Part shown: in pieces, positions 25,205-33,865 of the stretch | How positions within the stretch are numbered: position 1 is the first letter of the stretch | How the letters are laid out: every line of letters begins with the position of its first letter | Assembly: GCF_003970915.1 (NCBI RefSeq) | Contig: NZ_RXOF01000015.1 | Location: 62,001-126,000 of the forward strand | Direction of reading: 5' to 3' | From: Hymenobacter gummosus | GTDB lineage: Bacteria; Bacteroidota; Bacteroidia; Cytophagales; Hymenobacteraceae | DNA: 64,000 bases | Notes under the pieces: model-generated | What the model was told of the DNA's origin: nothing | The model's input: only the letters and a program-made list of their open reading frames with translations | Databases searched by the model: none | Program-made: the position numbers and the translations under genes

Positions 25205-26335
25205 TTAAGCGTAAAAACGGGAATCGAGCACCAGGGCGGCGCTCAGGTCGGGCGCCGCGGGCAGCACGTACAGGCGCTCGGCGGGCAGGCGGTAGCGCTG
25301 GCGCAGGCGGGCGGCGGTGGCTTCGTCGGGCACCAGAATGCGGTCGGCCTGGGGCAGGGTGATGCGCTCCAGGGCTTCCACCCAGCCGCGCTCGGCCGAG
25401 GGGGCCAGGTCGGTGGCCAGCTGCGTAACCTGCAGCACCAGCGGGCGGCGCGTGAGCTGGCGCAGCTCTACGCCGGCCAGCCAAGTGTGCCAGTCGGGGG
25501 CAAAGATAAGCTCGAACGGCGACTCGAAGGCCAGCCGGGCGGCGTGCCGGGCGTACTGAATGATGCGGAAGTTGAGGTCGGCCGCGTTGTTGGCGGCCCC
25601 GGCCCGGAGCAATTCTTCGTCCTCGGCGTCCAGCCCGGAGGCGTCGGGAGCGGGCAACTCGGCGGGCCCGGCCGGGGCAGGCGCCAGAGCGGCCGGGGCG
25701 AGGTCGGCGGGCACAGCGGGCCGCTCGACGGCCACCGGCGGCAGCGGCTGCTCCGTGGCCAGCTCGGCGGCTTCGGCCGGGCCGGGCTCGGCGACGAAAG
25801 GCGCGTCGGCCGGCGGGCTGGGCAGGGCGGCCACCGGAATGCGGTAATCGGGCACCGGGGCGGCCTGCAGCGGACTGAGCGGCGGCGTCTCGGCGTGCGT
25901 GGCGCCGGCGTAGGGCGCGGGGGGCACGGCTACGGGCTGGCCCGGGGCCGGGGCCGGAGCCGAGGTACGGGCCCGGGCGCCGGCTGCCGGGCGGGCGGGG
26001 TAGGCGGGCGGGGCTGCGCTGCTGCCCAGGTAGGGCGCGGCGGGCACGGCCACCGGGGTGCCAGCGGCGGCGGGGGCGGACTGGGGCTGGCCCACGCCGC
26101 GGCCCACGTAGGGGAAGGCCGGCACCCGGTGGCCCAGCTGGGGCAGCACGGGCAGCGGCGGCGTCACGTCCAAGGACTTGTGGCGCAGGCCCGCCGTAGC
26201 GGCGGCCGGCAGCGGCTGGGCCGTCCACAGCTCGGCGGCGGTAGTGGGCGGGAGGGCTAGGGCGAAAGGCAGGGCAGTGGACGTATCATCCCAGCCCAGC
26301 AACAGCACGGACGACGGGGCGGCAGGCATCGGCAT
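25205..26335 (-). CDS. Glycogen-synthase-like N-terminal half protein
   Basis: 376 residues from the ATG at 26335 (a second ATG lies at 26329; the frame is open further upstream). It starts MPMPAAPSSVLLLGWDDTST, like the LFGWE start of GT5/GT4 synthases, and ends with a clear GT-B N-domain: FRIIQYARHAARLAFESPFE, IFAPDWHTWLAG (the DWHTWL motif of glycogen synthases), RRPLVLQVTQLATD, RGWVEALERITLPQADRILVPD. It then stops; the whole C-terminal nucleotide-sugar domain is missing. Between the two parts lies a Pro/Ala-rich stretch of about 160 residues with three PYxG motifs (FPYVGRG, APYLGSS, APYAGAT). It cannot be a normal synthase alone. Divergent from the GH31 gene at 26520. Confidence 0.65.
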   Translation of the reverse strand: MPMPAAPSSVLLLGWDDTSTALPFALALPPTTAAELWTAQPLPAAATAGLRHKSLDVTPPLPVLPQLGHRVPAFPYVGRGVGQPQSAPAAAGTPVAVPAAPYLGSSAAPPAYPARPAAGARARTSAPAPAPGQPVAVPPAPYAGATHAETPPLSPLQAAPVPDYRIPVAALPSPPADAPFVAEPGPAEAAELATEQPLPPVAVERPAVPADLAPAALAPAPAGPAELPAPDASGLDAEDEELLRAGAANNAADLNFRIIQYARHAARLAFESPFELIFAPDWHTWLAGVELRQLTRRPLVLQVTQLATDLAPSAERGWVEALERITLPQADRILVPDEATAARLRQRYRLPAERLYVLPAAPDLSAALVLDSRFYA

Positions 26336-26439
26336 AGAACGGTGTACGTGGGCCGCGAACCTACGGCCGGCCGCGCGGGCAAACAAGCCGCCCGCGCAGA
26401 AAGGCCCGGAATCAGGCCCGCGGCACACCCAAATCGGTG

Positions 26440-26447
26440 TATCTTCG
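26440..26447 (+). promoter_or_regulatory. Candidate -7 box for the GH31 gene
   Basis: TATCTTCG is one base off TAnnTTTG, 72 bp before the ATG at 26520, in the 184-bp gap shared with the divergent GT5-like gene. No clear -33. Confidence 0.35.
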
Positions 26448-26519
26448 CGGCTTCCGTCCGGCGCATCGGCCCGGGCGGGCGTTTTTTCAGCCGCTCCCGT
26501 AGCCTCACACCTGTTTGCC

Positions 26520-28994
26520 ATGGATCAGTCGATTCAGGAGAATAATTACATGGTCAACGACCTGGCCCAGAAGGGCCGCCAGGAGTTTTATCCTGGTCGG
26601 GTCGTACGCGCCGAGGTCATTCCCGGCACCGCCGATTTCCGCTTTAGCTGCGACAACGGCGTCGTCCTGCTGGTGCAGGTCATTAGCGACAAGATTCTGC
26701 GTTTCCGCTACAGCACCGACGGCCACTTCGCCCCCGATTTCAGCTACGCCTTCGAGCAGGGCGCCCCGCAGCGCCAGGGCGTGAGCATGCTGGAGTTCGT
26801 GGAGAAGGACGACCACTACCGCCTCACCACCAGCCGCGTCATCTGCATCGTGGGCAAGGAAGGGCTGCACGTGCGCGTGCTAAACCGCTCCGGCGTGGTG
26901 CTGATGGAGTACGAGAAGGGCTTCCACTGGGAGTACGACTGGGAATCCGGCAACGACATCGTGAAGATGAGCCAGCAGGTGCAGCCCGGCGTGCACTTCT
27001 ACGGCCTCGGCGACAAGCCCGCCAACATGAACCTGCGCGGGCAGCGCTTCTGCAACTGGGGCTCCGACACCTACGGCTACGAGAAGGGCTCCGACCCGCT
27101 CTACAAGAACATTCCGTTTTTCCTGGCCCTGCACCAGAAGCTGGCCTACGGGCTGTTCTTCGACAACTCCTTCAAGAGCTACTTCGACTTTGCCGCCGAG
27201 CGGGCCGACGTCACCTCGTTCTGGGCCCACGGCGGGGAAATGAACTTCTACTTCATCTACGGCCCCACGCTCACCGAAGTCACCCAGGACTACACCCGCT
27301 GCCTTACCGGCACGCCCGAACTGCCCCCGCTCTGGGCCCTGGGCTACCACCAGTGCAAGTGGAGCTACTACCCCGAAAAGCTGTTCCGCGGCATCGGGGC
27401 GGAGTTCCGGAAGCGCCAGATTCCCTGCGACGCGCTCTACCTCGACATCGACTACATGGACGGCTACCGCTGCTTCACCTGGAGCCCGGAGCACTTCCCC
27501 GAGCCCGAGAAGATGGTGCGCGAGCTGGCCCAGGACGGCTTCAAAACCATCGTCATCATCGACCCGGGCATCAAAATCGACCCGCAGTACCCCGTCTGGA
27601 AGGAGGGCTTCGAGCAGGGCCACTTCTGCCGCCGCGCCGACGGGCCGCTGATGAAGGGCTCGGTGTGGCCCGGCCTCTGCCACTTCCCCGATTTCACCAG
27701 CCCCACGGTGCGCGAGTGGTGGAGCGGGCTGTTCAAGGGCCTGATCCAGGACGTGGGCGTGCGCGGGGTGTGGAACGACATGAACGAGCCGGCTGTGTTC
27801 GAGAAGGGCACCTTTCCCGACGACGTGCGCTTCGACTACGACGGGCACCGGGCCTCGCACAAAAAGGCCCACAACATCTACGGCATGCAGATGGCCCGGG
27901 CCACCAACGAGGGCGTGAAGCGCTTCGCGTACCCCAACCGGCCCTTCACCATCACCCGCAGCACCTACTCCGGCGGGCAGCGCTACTCCTCGGGCTGGAC
28001 CGGCGACAACATTGCCAGCTGGGAGCACCTGTGGCTGGCCAACATCCAGTGCCAGCGCCTGAGCATCTCGGGCTTCTCCTTCGTGGGCTCCGACGTGGGC
28101 GGCTTCATCAACACCCCCGACGGCGAGCTGTACGTGCGCTGGGTGGCCCTGGCGGCCTTCCACCCCTTCTTCCGCACCCATAGCTCGGGGGACCACGGCG
28201 ACCAGGAGCCCTGGTCGTTCGGGGAAGAGTACGCCGACCTCGCCAAGCACTTCATCGAGCTGCGCTACAAGCTGCTGCCGGTGATGTACACCGCCTTCTG
28301 GCAGTACGTGCAGCAGGGTACGCCCATCCTGCGCCCCCTGGCCTTCCTCGACCAGACCGACGCGCAGAACTACCAGCGCATGGCCGAGTTCGGGCTGGGC
28401 GACCATCTGCTCGTCTGCCCCATCACCCAGGCCGGCGCCGACGGCCGCTGGATGTATCTGCCCAAGGGCCAGTGGTACTACTGGTGGACCGATGAGCGCA
28501 AGGACGGCGCCGCCGAGGTGTGGGCCCCGGCCGGCCTCGAGCGGATTCCGCTCTACGTGCGCGCCGGTGCCGTCATTCCGGCCCGCCCCGTGATGCAGTA
28601 CACCGATGAGCGGCCCGTCGCGGAGCTGACCCTGCACGTGTACCACCTCGAAGGCGAGGAAACCAGCACCCTCTACGAGGACGCCGGCGACGGGTACGGC
28701 TACCAGAACGGCGAATACACCGTGCGCACCTTCGTCACCACCGGCACGGTGATGAGCCTGAAAGTGCAGCAGCACACCGAAGGCGACTGGGTGCCCACCT
28801 GGGGCACTTACCGCGTAGTGCTGCACGGCCTGCCCCCGCTCACGGCCGAGCAGCTCACCGCCGCCGCCGACGGCGCCACCGTGGACGTGCGCGTGCTGCC
28901 CTCCGTGACGGGCGGCCAGGACCTGCCCCAGCTAATCGTGCCCAGCGGCTTCCGCGAGCTGACCATCAAGACCGTGGCCCCGGCCAAGAAGTAA
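26520..28994 (+). CDS. Cytoplasmic GH31 alpha-glucosidase
   Basis: 824 residues from the ATG at 26520; no signal peptide, so cytoplasmic, unlike the GH31 at 7398. Hydrolyses terminal alpha-glucosyl residues from malto-oligosaccharides or glycogen breakdown products. Domain order: N-terminal beta-sandwich (about 20-260), barrel with ALYLDIDYMDGYRCFTW (305-321), nucleophile Asp420 in GVWNDMNEPAVF, acid/base Asp496 in WTGDNIASWEHL, then C-terminal beta-domains with GYGYQNGEY near 730. All key residues are intact and the sequence is very close to the usual family length. A 27-bp hairpin terminator follows. The neighbouring GT5-like and glgB genes suggest a part in intracellular alpha-glucan turnover. 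Confidence 0.93.
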   Translation: MDQSIQENNYMVNDLAQKGRQEFYPGRVVRAEVIPGTADFRFSCDNGVVLLVQVISDKILRFRYSTDGHFAPDFSYAFEQGAPQRQGVSMLEFVEKDDHYRLTTSRVICIVGKEGLHVRVLNRSGVVLMEYEKGFHWEYDWESGNDIVKMSQQVQPGVHFYGLGDKPANMNLRGQRFCNWGSDTYGYEKGSDPLYKNIPFFLALHQKLAYGLFFDNSFKSYFDFAAERADVTSFWAHGGEMNFYFIYGPTLTEVTQDYTRCLTGTPELPPLWALGYHQCKWSYYPEKLFRGIGAEFRKRQIPCDALYLDIDYMDGYRCFTWSPEHFPEPEKMVRELAQDGFKTIVIIDPGIKIDPQYPVWKEGFEQGHFCRRADGPLMKGSVWPGLCHFPDFTSPTVREWWSGLFKGLIQDVGVRGVWNDMNEPAVFEKGTFPDDVRFDYDGHRASHKKAHNIYGMQMARATNEGVKRFAYPNRPFTITRSTYSGGQRYSSGWTGDNIASWEHLWLANIQCQRLSISGFSFVGSDVGGFINTPDGELYVRWVALAAFHPFFRTHSSGDHGDQEPWSFGEEYADLAKHFIELRYKLLPVMYTAFWQYVQQGTPILRPLAFLDQTDAQNYQRMAEFGLGDHLLVCPITQAGADGRWMYLPKGQWYYWWTDERKDGAAEVWAPAGLERIPLYVRAGAVIPARPVMQYTDERPVAELTLHVYHLEGEETSTLYEDAGDGYGYQNGEYTVRTFVTTGTVMSLKVQQHTEGDWVPTWGTYRVVLHGLPPLTAEQLTAAADGATVDVRVLPSVTGGQDLPQLIVPSGFRELTIKTVAPAKK

Positions 28995-29048
28995 GCCGGC
29001 TGGACCACCGAGCAGGCTGCATAAGTTTTTGCTGCTTCCGGATTATTT

Positions 29049-29108
29049 AGGCCGGCCGGTGTTATAAAATTTTGCCGGTGAGCAAAATTTTATAACACCG
29101 GCCGGCCT
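29049..29108. terminator. Exceptionally long perfect hairpin terminator
   Basis: 27 base pairs without mismatch (29049-29075 with 29082-29108) around a six-base CGGTGA loop, between convergent genes. The stem has an AT-rich middle (TTATAAAATTTT) between GC ends, so it can act in both directions. Confidence 0.85.
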
Positions 29109-29144
29109 GTTGTTTCCGCAGGAACCCGGGGCAACGTTGGCCGC

Positions 29145-30368
29145 TCAGACCAGCCGCGCCCGAATGTACTCGTACACGTCGGCGTCGGCCAGGAGGGTGC
29201 CGTGGTGCTGGCGCGGAAACACCTGCACGGCTACCTGCTGGGCCCGGCGAAACACGCTGCCGGTGGCCGAGCCCCCGCCCACCAGCCCGTCGCCGAAGTA
29301 CTGGGCCAGGGCCGATTCGGCGTTTTTGAGCAGGGAGGCCGCCAGCACGTGGTACTGCACGCCCGGCAGCGGCGGCACGTTGGTGCGCGGCGGCAGCAGG
29401 TCGTCGGCGTGCGGGTTCTGCCAGTCCTCGTCCACCAGCCGGGCGTGGCGCAGGTCGCGGATACCGTGGCTGCGCCGGTCGATGGTATCGGCCAGCAGGC
29501 GGGCCAGGCGCAAATCGAAGCGGCGTAGGGCCAGGGCCGTCAGAAAGCTGTTCTGCTCCAGAAACGAGCCCTCGTTGGGCACGCCCAGCAGAAACACCTG
29601 CCGCAGGTGGGCCAGCCAGGTGGGGGAAGCCGGAGGAATGAGCGGGGAAGGCGGGGCGGGCTGATTTTCAGCGCCTGCTGCGTCGGGGGAAGCAGAAGCC
29701 GGCGGGGCAGAAGCAGTATCGGGCAACCACGCGGCGCCGGCCGGTTCGGCTTTCGCGTCCTGGGCCGCTTCTTCCGTCCTCATACGTTCTTCCTCACTTG
29801 CATAGTAGCCCGCCGAGCGAATGACCAGCCCGCCCATGGAGTGGCCCACCAGCGTGAGGTCGGTAATGGCGTCGGGCCAGGCCTGCAGGAGCTGGGTGAG
29901 CAGCTGGTGCAGGGCGCGGCCGTTTTCGCTGATGTGCAGGCCGGTGTTGTAGCGCACGTACAGGCAGCGCACGCCCAGGTCTTCGGCCAGGCGCGGGCCG
30001 TAGCGCAGCAGGCCGGCCGGCCCGGTTTGCCAGATGTGCTCGTCGCCCATCAGCCCGTGCAGAAATACCACCGTGGGCCGCGGTCCGTCGCTGAGGTTGA
30101 GGTCGATGGCGGGCACGTCGGCGTCGCGCAGGCGGAAGCTGAGGCGGATGGCGCGCTGGTCGCCGCGGGCGGCCAGCTGGTCGCCGATGGCGCCGTTGAG
30201 GGCCGGCAGCAGGAAGTGCCGGTAGCTGCGGCCGGTTTGCAGCAGGGCTTCCAGGCCGGTGAAAGGCGCCGTGACGGCGCGGCGCAGCGTGCCGGCGGCC
30301 CGCCGCCAGCGCGAAGGCCGCGGGGCCGTGGAATCGTCGGACGACGGGACGAGGGGAGAAGCAGCCAT
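29145..30368 (-). CDS. Lipase-like alpha/beta hydrolase
   Basis: 407 residues from the ATG at 30368 (an upstream open frame to 30566 is Arg-rich and unlike coding sequence). Motifs: oxyanion-hole region VVFLHGLMGDEHIW near 99-112, the nucleophile elbow LVGHSMGGLVIRSAGYY near 178-194 (Ser in GHSMGG), typical of triacylglycerol-lipase and PGAP1-like hydrolases. An acidic and Pro/Ala-rich insert (about 195-245; EEERMRTEEAAQDAKAEPAG) interrupts the fold before the C-terminal part, where FGDGLVGGGSATG and PRQHHGTLL carry the likely catalytic Asp and His. No signal peptide; probably cytoplasmic. Substrate unknown. Confidence 0.8.
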   Translation of the reverse strand: MAASPLVPSSDDSTAPRPSRWRRAAGTLRRAVTAPFTGLEALLQTGRSYRHFLLPALNGAIGDQLAARGDQRAIRLSFRLRDADVPAIDLNLSDGPRPTVVFLHGLMGDEHIWQTGPAGLLRYGPRLAEDLGVRCLYVRYNTGLHISENGRALHQLLTQLLQAWPDAITDLTLVGHSMGGLVIRSAGYYASEEERMRTEEAAQDAKAEPAGAAWLPDTASAPPASASPDAAGAENQPAPPSPLIPPASPTWLAHLRQVFLLGVPNEGSFLEQNSFLTALALRRFDLRLARLLADTIDRRSHGIRDLRHARLVDEDWQNPHADDLLPPRTNVPPLPGVQYHVLAASLLKNAESALAQYFGDGLVGGGSATGSVFRRAQQVAVQVFPRQHHGTLLADADVYEYIRARLV

Positions 30369-30537
30369 CAGCAGCGGGGAAAACGGACGCGGCAAGGTAC
30401 GCGCCCGGCGGCAGACGAGTTGAGCCCATAAGGTCGGCCCGCGAAACCGACGGGCCCGCCGAAACCAGGTTCGGCGGGCCCGTGGGGTAGAGAAAACGCA
30501 GCGGCGGAATTCGGCCGAAGCAGCTGCACAAGCCCGC

Positions 30538-30653
30538 TTGGCGCAGCCGGCGGGTGATTCGCGCAAGAGCCGAAGCGCAAATAAGTAGACGGAACTGCGC
30601 GGGGCCTCCTACTCGCCCGCGGCTCGTCGCGAACTAACCGCCGGCTGCGCCAA
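30538..30653. repeat. Palindromic element (TTGGCGCAGCCGGCGG arms)
   Basis: Exact 16-base arms (30538-30553 and 30638-30653), with a second, imperfect complementary layer inside (ATTCGCG...AGCCG with CGGCTCG...CGCGAAC). It lies in the 313-bp gap between the hydrolase start and the T9SS protein stop; the rest of that gap shows nothing else I can name. Confidence 0.75.
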
Positions 30654-30681
30654 ACGGATTTTCGGGCTACGGCGCACGGGC

Positions 30682-31602
30682 TTAGTTCAGCATCAGGCGG
30701 CGCACCACGGTGCCGCGGGGCGTGGCCAGGCGCAGGGTGTACACGCCCGGAGCCTGCCCGCGCAGGTCGACGGGGCGGCCGGTAACGACGGCGCCGGGCG
30801 CCACGGGCGGCTGCCGCAGCACGGTGCGGCCGGTGGCGTCGGCCACGGTGAGCGTGCCGGCTACCAGGTCGTGGTCCTGCTCGGCCCGCACCTTAAACCA
30901 GCCGTCCTGGCTGGGGTTGGGGTAGGCCACCAGGGCCCCGGCCAGCATCGGCTCCCGGGCGGCAGTGACGGTGTTGGTCAGCGTCAGGTCGTCGAGGAAA
31001 AGGATGCCGTTGGCCGAGCCGTTGTTGCCCACAAACACGTTGTAGAGCGAATCGGGGGCCAGCGCCGAGGTGTTGGTGTAGATAATTGGCACCTGGCCGA
31101 GGCGGTAATCGGCGGTGCTGGCGTTGGGCGTCAGCGCCAGCCCGCCCCCGCCGATTTCGACGCGGCCGGCCCCGCTGCCGCGGGTGAGCATCACGGCCGC
31201 AAAGGTGGTGTCGTTGACGCTGCCCTGGTACTTGTACCAGAACTGCAGCGCGGCCGGGCGCGCGGCGCAGGCCATGCCGCCGGGGTACTCGCTGTCGAAG
31301 TCGCGGGCAGCGCCCAGAATCAGGAAGGCGGGCAGCGACGCCACGCCCAGGTTGGCGCCCTGCAGCTTCAGGGCCGACTGACCGCCGTGCTTGTCGTTGG
31401 TTTGCACGGCCGTGGTGAACGGAAAGGGGAATGGGCCGTTGCTGTAGATCTGGTCGGAGGTGGTCCAGCCCGTCGGGGTATTGACCTGGCCCGACAGCGC
31501 CCAGGTTTCGAAGCCGCCGTTGGCAATAGCGGGCAGCGTTTGGGCCTGGGCGCCGAGGGCGGCCGTCAGCGCCAGGGAAAGGGAAAGTAGCAAGCGTTTC
31601 AT
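30682..31602 (-). CDS. Secreted protein with T9SS C-terminal domain
   Basis: 306 residues from the ATG at 31602, where the signal peptide MKRLLLSLSLALTAALGAQA starts; the frame extends to 31656 without support. The mature part begins NGGFETWALSG, a layout typical of secreted Bacteroidota proteins with a jelly-roll carbohydrate- or calcium-binding module (about 25-215). The C-terminal about 85 residues carry LVAYPNPSQDGWFKV, LTVADATGRTVLR and APGVYTLRL, a T9SS type A sorting domain. Probably surface-bound or released. No catalytic residues can be recognised. Confidence 0.82.
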   Translation of the reverse strand: MKRLLLSLSLALTAALGAQAQTLPAIANGGFETWALSGQVNTPTGWTTSDQIYSNGPFPFPFTTAVQTNDKHGGQSALKLQGANLGVASLPAFLILGAARDFDSEYPGGMACAARPAALQFWYKYQGSVNDTTFAAVMLTRGSGAGRVEIGGGGLALTPNASTADYRLGQVPIIYTNTSALAPDSLYNVFVGNNGSANGILFLDDLTLTNTVTAAREPMLAGALVAYPNPSQDGWFKVRAEQDHDLVAGTLTVADATGRTVLRQPPVAPGAVVTGRPVDLRGQAPGVYTLRLATPRGTVVRRLMLN

Positions 31603-31703
31603 AGCGGGTAGGGAGAAAGAGGGCGAAAAGAGCGGCAACCGGCGCAGGGCCTGCAACCGTTACAAAAGTACCGGCCCCGATTCCCGGCGTCAATCGCACA
31701 AAA

Positions 31704-31790
31704 GGGTGAGGAGTGGGGTAGGGCGCGACATGCTCAGGATGACGGGCTGGTTATCAACTCCTACCCGCTTACCCGCCTACCCCCATACCC
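31704..31790. repeat. 8-bp repeat array overlapping the rhomboid stop codon
   Basis: Right part: four exact 8-base units TCCTACCC, GCTTACCC, GCCTACCC, CCATACCC (31759-31790). Left part: a weaker GGGTGAGG...GGGGTAGGG arm from 31704. The rhomboid gene reads into this array: its last residues (VRVWG region) and stop codon (31777-31779) are made of array units. Confidence 0.75.
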
Positions 31791-32568
31791 TAACCTTGCC
31801 ACGCCGCAGCAGCGGCCAGGCCAGCAGGGCGCCGCTAATCAGGCCGCCGAGGTGGGCGGCGTGGTCGATGCCGGGCTGCAGGCCGGTGGCGAAGTTGGCC
31901 CCGATGATGTAGAGCGTGTGCACGAACAGGGCGGCCCGCGCCGGGCGGCTGAGTTGGGCGGCATTGGTAGCGGTGAGGGTAAGCATGGCCCCGTATAGCC
32001 CGAAAATGGCCCCCGAAGCGCCCACGCTGTTGACCCAGCCGGGCTGGTGCCACCATAGGCTGGCCAGGCTGCCGCCCAGGCCGCTGAGCACGTAGGCCGC
32101 CAGTAGCCGCCCGCGCCCCACCAGCGGCTCCAGCAACGCCCCGATGACGAGCAGGGCGTAGGTATTAAGCAGCAGGTGAGCCAGACCGCCGTGCAGGGCG
32201 CAGGCCGTGAGCAGCCGCCACCACTGTCCGCGCAGCACCAGCGGGGTGAAGTTGGAGCCCCAGCGGATGAGGTCCTGCCCGCTGGGCTGCAGCGCGTCGA
32301 CGCCCGCGGCCACCATCAGCAGAAACACCAGCCCGTTCAGGGCGGCCAGGGCCAGGGTGAGGGCCACGCTGCGCAAGGGGGGAATGCGGGCGGGCGGCTC
32401 GGGCGGCGGGGGCGGCTCGGGCGCGGGTACCTGCCCGCGGCGGCGCAGCTCGGCCCAGGCCGCATCGACCAGCGCGGGCGCGAAGGCGCCGGGGTGCTGC
32501 GTGAGGTAGAGCAGCTCCGCGTCGGTTTTGCGGGCAAAGGCTGCGGCCAGGGGCGAACCAGAATCCAT
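31777..32568 (-). CDS. Rhomboid family intramembrane serine protease
   Basis: 263 residues. A cytoplasmic Pro-rich N-terminal segment (to about 65; EPPPPPEPP) is followed by six membrane segments. Catalytic features of GlpG-type rhomboids are present: HGGLAHLLLN (126-135) in the second helix, the nucleophile Ser185 in GASGAIFG, and the catalytic His236 in GIDHAAHLGG of the last helix. It cleaves membrane-anchored substrates within the bilayer. The C-terminus is made by an intergenic repeat array, so the last four or five residues may be a late addition. No substrate is evident from the neighbourhood. Confidence 0.92.
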   Translation of the reverse strand: MDSGSPLAAAFARKTDAELLYLTQHPGAFAPALVDAAWAELRRRGQVPAPEPPPPPEPPARIPPLRSVALTLALAALNGLVFLLMVAAGVDALQPSGQDLIRWGSNFTPLVLRGQWWRLLTACALHGGLAHLLLNTYALLVIGALLEPLVGRGRLLAAYVLSGLGGSLASLWWHQPGWVNSVGASGAIFGLYGAMLTLTATNAAQLSRPARAALFVHTLYIIGANFATGLQPGIDHAAHLGGLISGALLAWPLLRRGKVRVWG

Positions 32569-32697
32569 GCCACCGCGTCCCGCTACAAGCCTGCCAACGT
32601 GCCCCGGCCCGCCATCTTGGCAAGCCCAACCGTAGGAACCGCCCTGCTAGCCTGCCGTATAGCCAGTATTGCAACTCAGAACCTAACCCACCACACC

Positions 32698-33057
32698 ATG
32701 ACACCCGACCCCATTCAGGACGAATCCTACAACCAGGAAACCAACGCCCGTCCCGCCGGCCGCCAGTACGAGGCCGAAGCCACCGCCTCGGGCCAGCCCA
32801 GCTCGGAGCAGGAGCGTCAGCCCCAGGGCCGCTTCGGCATGGGCGACCGGATGAACGTGCAGACCGGCGACAACGCCGACGACAACTCCGGCAGCGGCGG
32901 CAACGCCGACGGCCGCGCCACCACCGGCCACAGCGTGAGCCGCGGCACCCAGTACGACACGCCCGGCAACGCCGCCGAAGGCGACGTAGGCGGTAGCACC
33001 ACCTCGGCCGGCACGGCCACCTCCGCCGGCCAGCCCGGCCAGGTCCCCGGACTGTAA
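32698..33057 (+). CDS. Small hydrophilic disordered protein 1
   Basis: 119 residues from the ATG at 32698. Strongly hydrophilic and rich in Gly, Asn, Asp, Ser, Thr, Gln and Glu with almost no large hydrophobic residues (MTPDPIQDESYNQETNARPA, then NADDNSGSGGNADGRATTG), so it should be intrinsically disordered, like hydrophilins or LEA-type stress proteins. No signal peptide, Cys or Trp. It is the first of three such genes in a row on the same strand, each with an ACCCACC-type leader just before the start. Function unknown; a desiccation or osmotic stress role is only an inference from composition. Confidence 0.7.
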   Translation: MTPDPIQDESYNQETNARPAGRQYEAEATASGQPSSEQERQPQGRFGMGDRMNVQTGDNADDNSGSGGNADGRATTGHSVSRGTQYDTPGNAAEGDVGGSTTSAGTATSAGQPGQVPGL

Positions 33058-33060
33058 TCG

Positions 33061-33170
33061 GTGAGATGGTGAAGTGGTGAAATGGTGAGTGTCGTTCCGA
33101 TTGCGCGAAATGCGCGGGGCAGCGCCTCCCGAACATCAACTCACCATTTCACCATCTCGCCATTTCACCA
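33061..33170. repeat. Palindromic 8-bp repeat array (nATGGTGA type)
   Basis: Left arm units GATGGTGA, AGTGGTGA, AATGGTGA; right arm TTCACCAT, CTCGCCAT, TTCACCAA in inverted order (33139-33170). The centre starts GTCGTTCC and contains a small GCGC-rich palindrome. It begins 3 bp after the stop codon of hydrophilic protein 1. Confidence 0.8.
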
Positions 33171-33207
33171 ATACGCCGCACCAACCCACCCACACCACCC
33201 ACCAGCT

Positions 33208-33420
33208 ATGAACAAGGGTCAAGGCAATTCGACCAACCAGGAAAGCAGCGGCGCCGACAAAGTAGGCGTGGCCAACAGCGGCCAGAACCAGTTTCCGCTG
33301 AAAAAAGACGCCCAGGACGACACCAAGCAGCAGGACAAGGAGCAAGGGCAGGCCAGCGCCGGCTCACAGGTGCGCGACGAAGCCAAGCACCTGCGCCGCA
33401 ACGACAACGCCACGGACTAA
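33208..33420 (+). CDS. Small hydrophilic disordered protein 2
   Basis: 70 residues from the ATG at 33208. Composition dominated by Lys, Gln, Asp, Asn, Ser and Gly (MNKGQGNSTNQESSGADKVG, then KKDAQDDTKQQDKEQGQA), with a basic end EAKHLRRNDNATD. No hydrophobic core, signal peptide or known domain. Sits between two repeat elements as the middle of a three-gene series of hydrophilic proteins; the leader CACCCACCAGCT just before the ATG resembles that of the next gene. Likely a stress-related or nucleic-acid-associated disordered protein, by inference only. Confidence 0.65.
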   Translation: MNKGQGNSTNQESSGADKVGVANSGQNQFPLKKDAQDDTKQQDKEQGQASAGSQVRDEAKHLRRNDNATD

Positions 33421-33466
33421 AGACCGGTTTTCCGCGCTTGATTTCCCCCACTTACCCACCCACGCT

Positions 33467-33865
33467 ATGAGTCACAACCAGAACAAGCCCGCCCCCGGGC
33501 AGGCGCCCATCGATAAGACCAGCCCCGACGGCAACGTGAACCGCAGTGAGCAAAAGCACCTGGGCAACGCCAGCCCCGGCAGCCCCGAGGCCCGCGGCAG
33601 CAGCCACGGCCAGCACGACGGTAACCACGGCAACGACCGGGACAACCGCAACGAGCAGCCCGCCAGCGGCCAGAATGCCAAGGGCAGCAGCCACCGCGGC
33701 GCCCAGCTCTCGGCCGACCAGCAAAACCAGGGCGGCGGCCAGGACTCGGAGAAAAAGCAGAACCAGAGCCAGCCCAAGGGCGAGTCGAACTACTACGCCA
33801 ACGGCGGCCTCTCGCGCAGCTCCGCCAACGACGGCGGCACCATTGAGGATTCGCAGAATCAGTAA
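33467..33865 (+). CDS. Small hydrophilic disordered protein 3
   Basis: 132 residues from the ATG at 33467. Very rich in Asn, Gln, Gly, Ser, His, Asp and Lys (MSHNQNKPAPGQAPIDKTSP, then GSSHGQHDGNHGNDRDNRNE), with no hydrophobic stretch and no Cys. The leader CTTACCCACCCACGCT resembles those of the two genes before it. Shares with protein 2 the pattern of an internal EQKHLGN / EAKHLRRN segment. Its stop codon TAA is the first base triplet of the perfect repeat array at 33864-33950. Function unknown; disordered stress protein by composition. Confidence 0.65.
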   Translation: MSHNQNKPAPGQAPIDKTSPDGNVNRSEQKHLGNASPGSPEARGSSHGQHDGNHGNDRDNRNEQPASGQNAKGSSHRGAQLSADQQNQGGGQDSEKKQNQSQPKGESNYYANGGLSRSSANDGGTIEDSQNQ

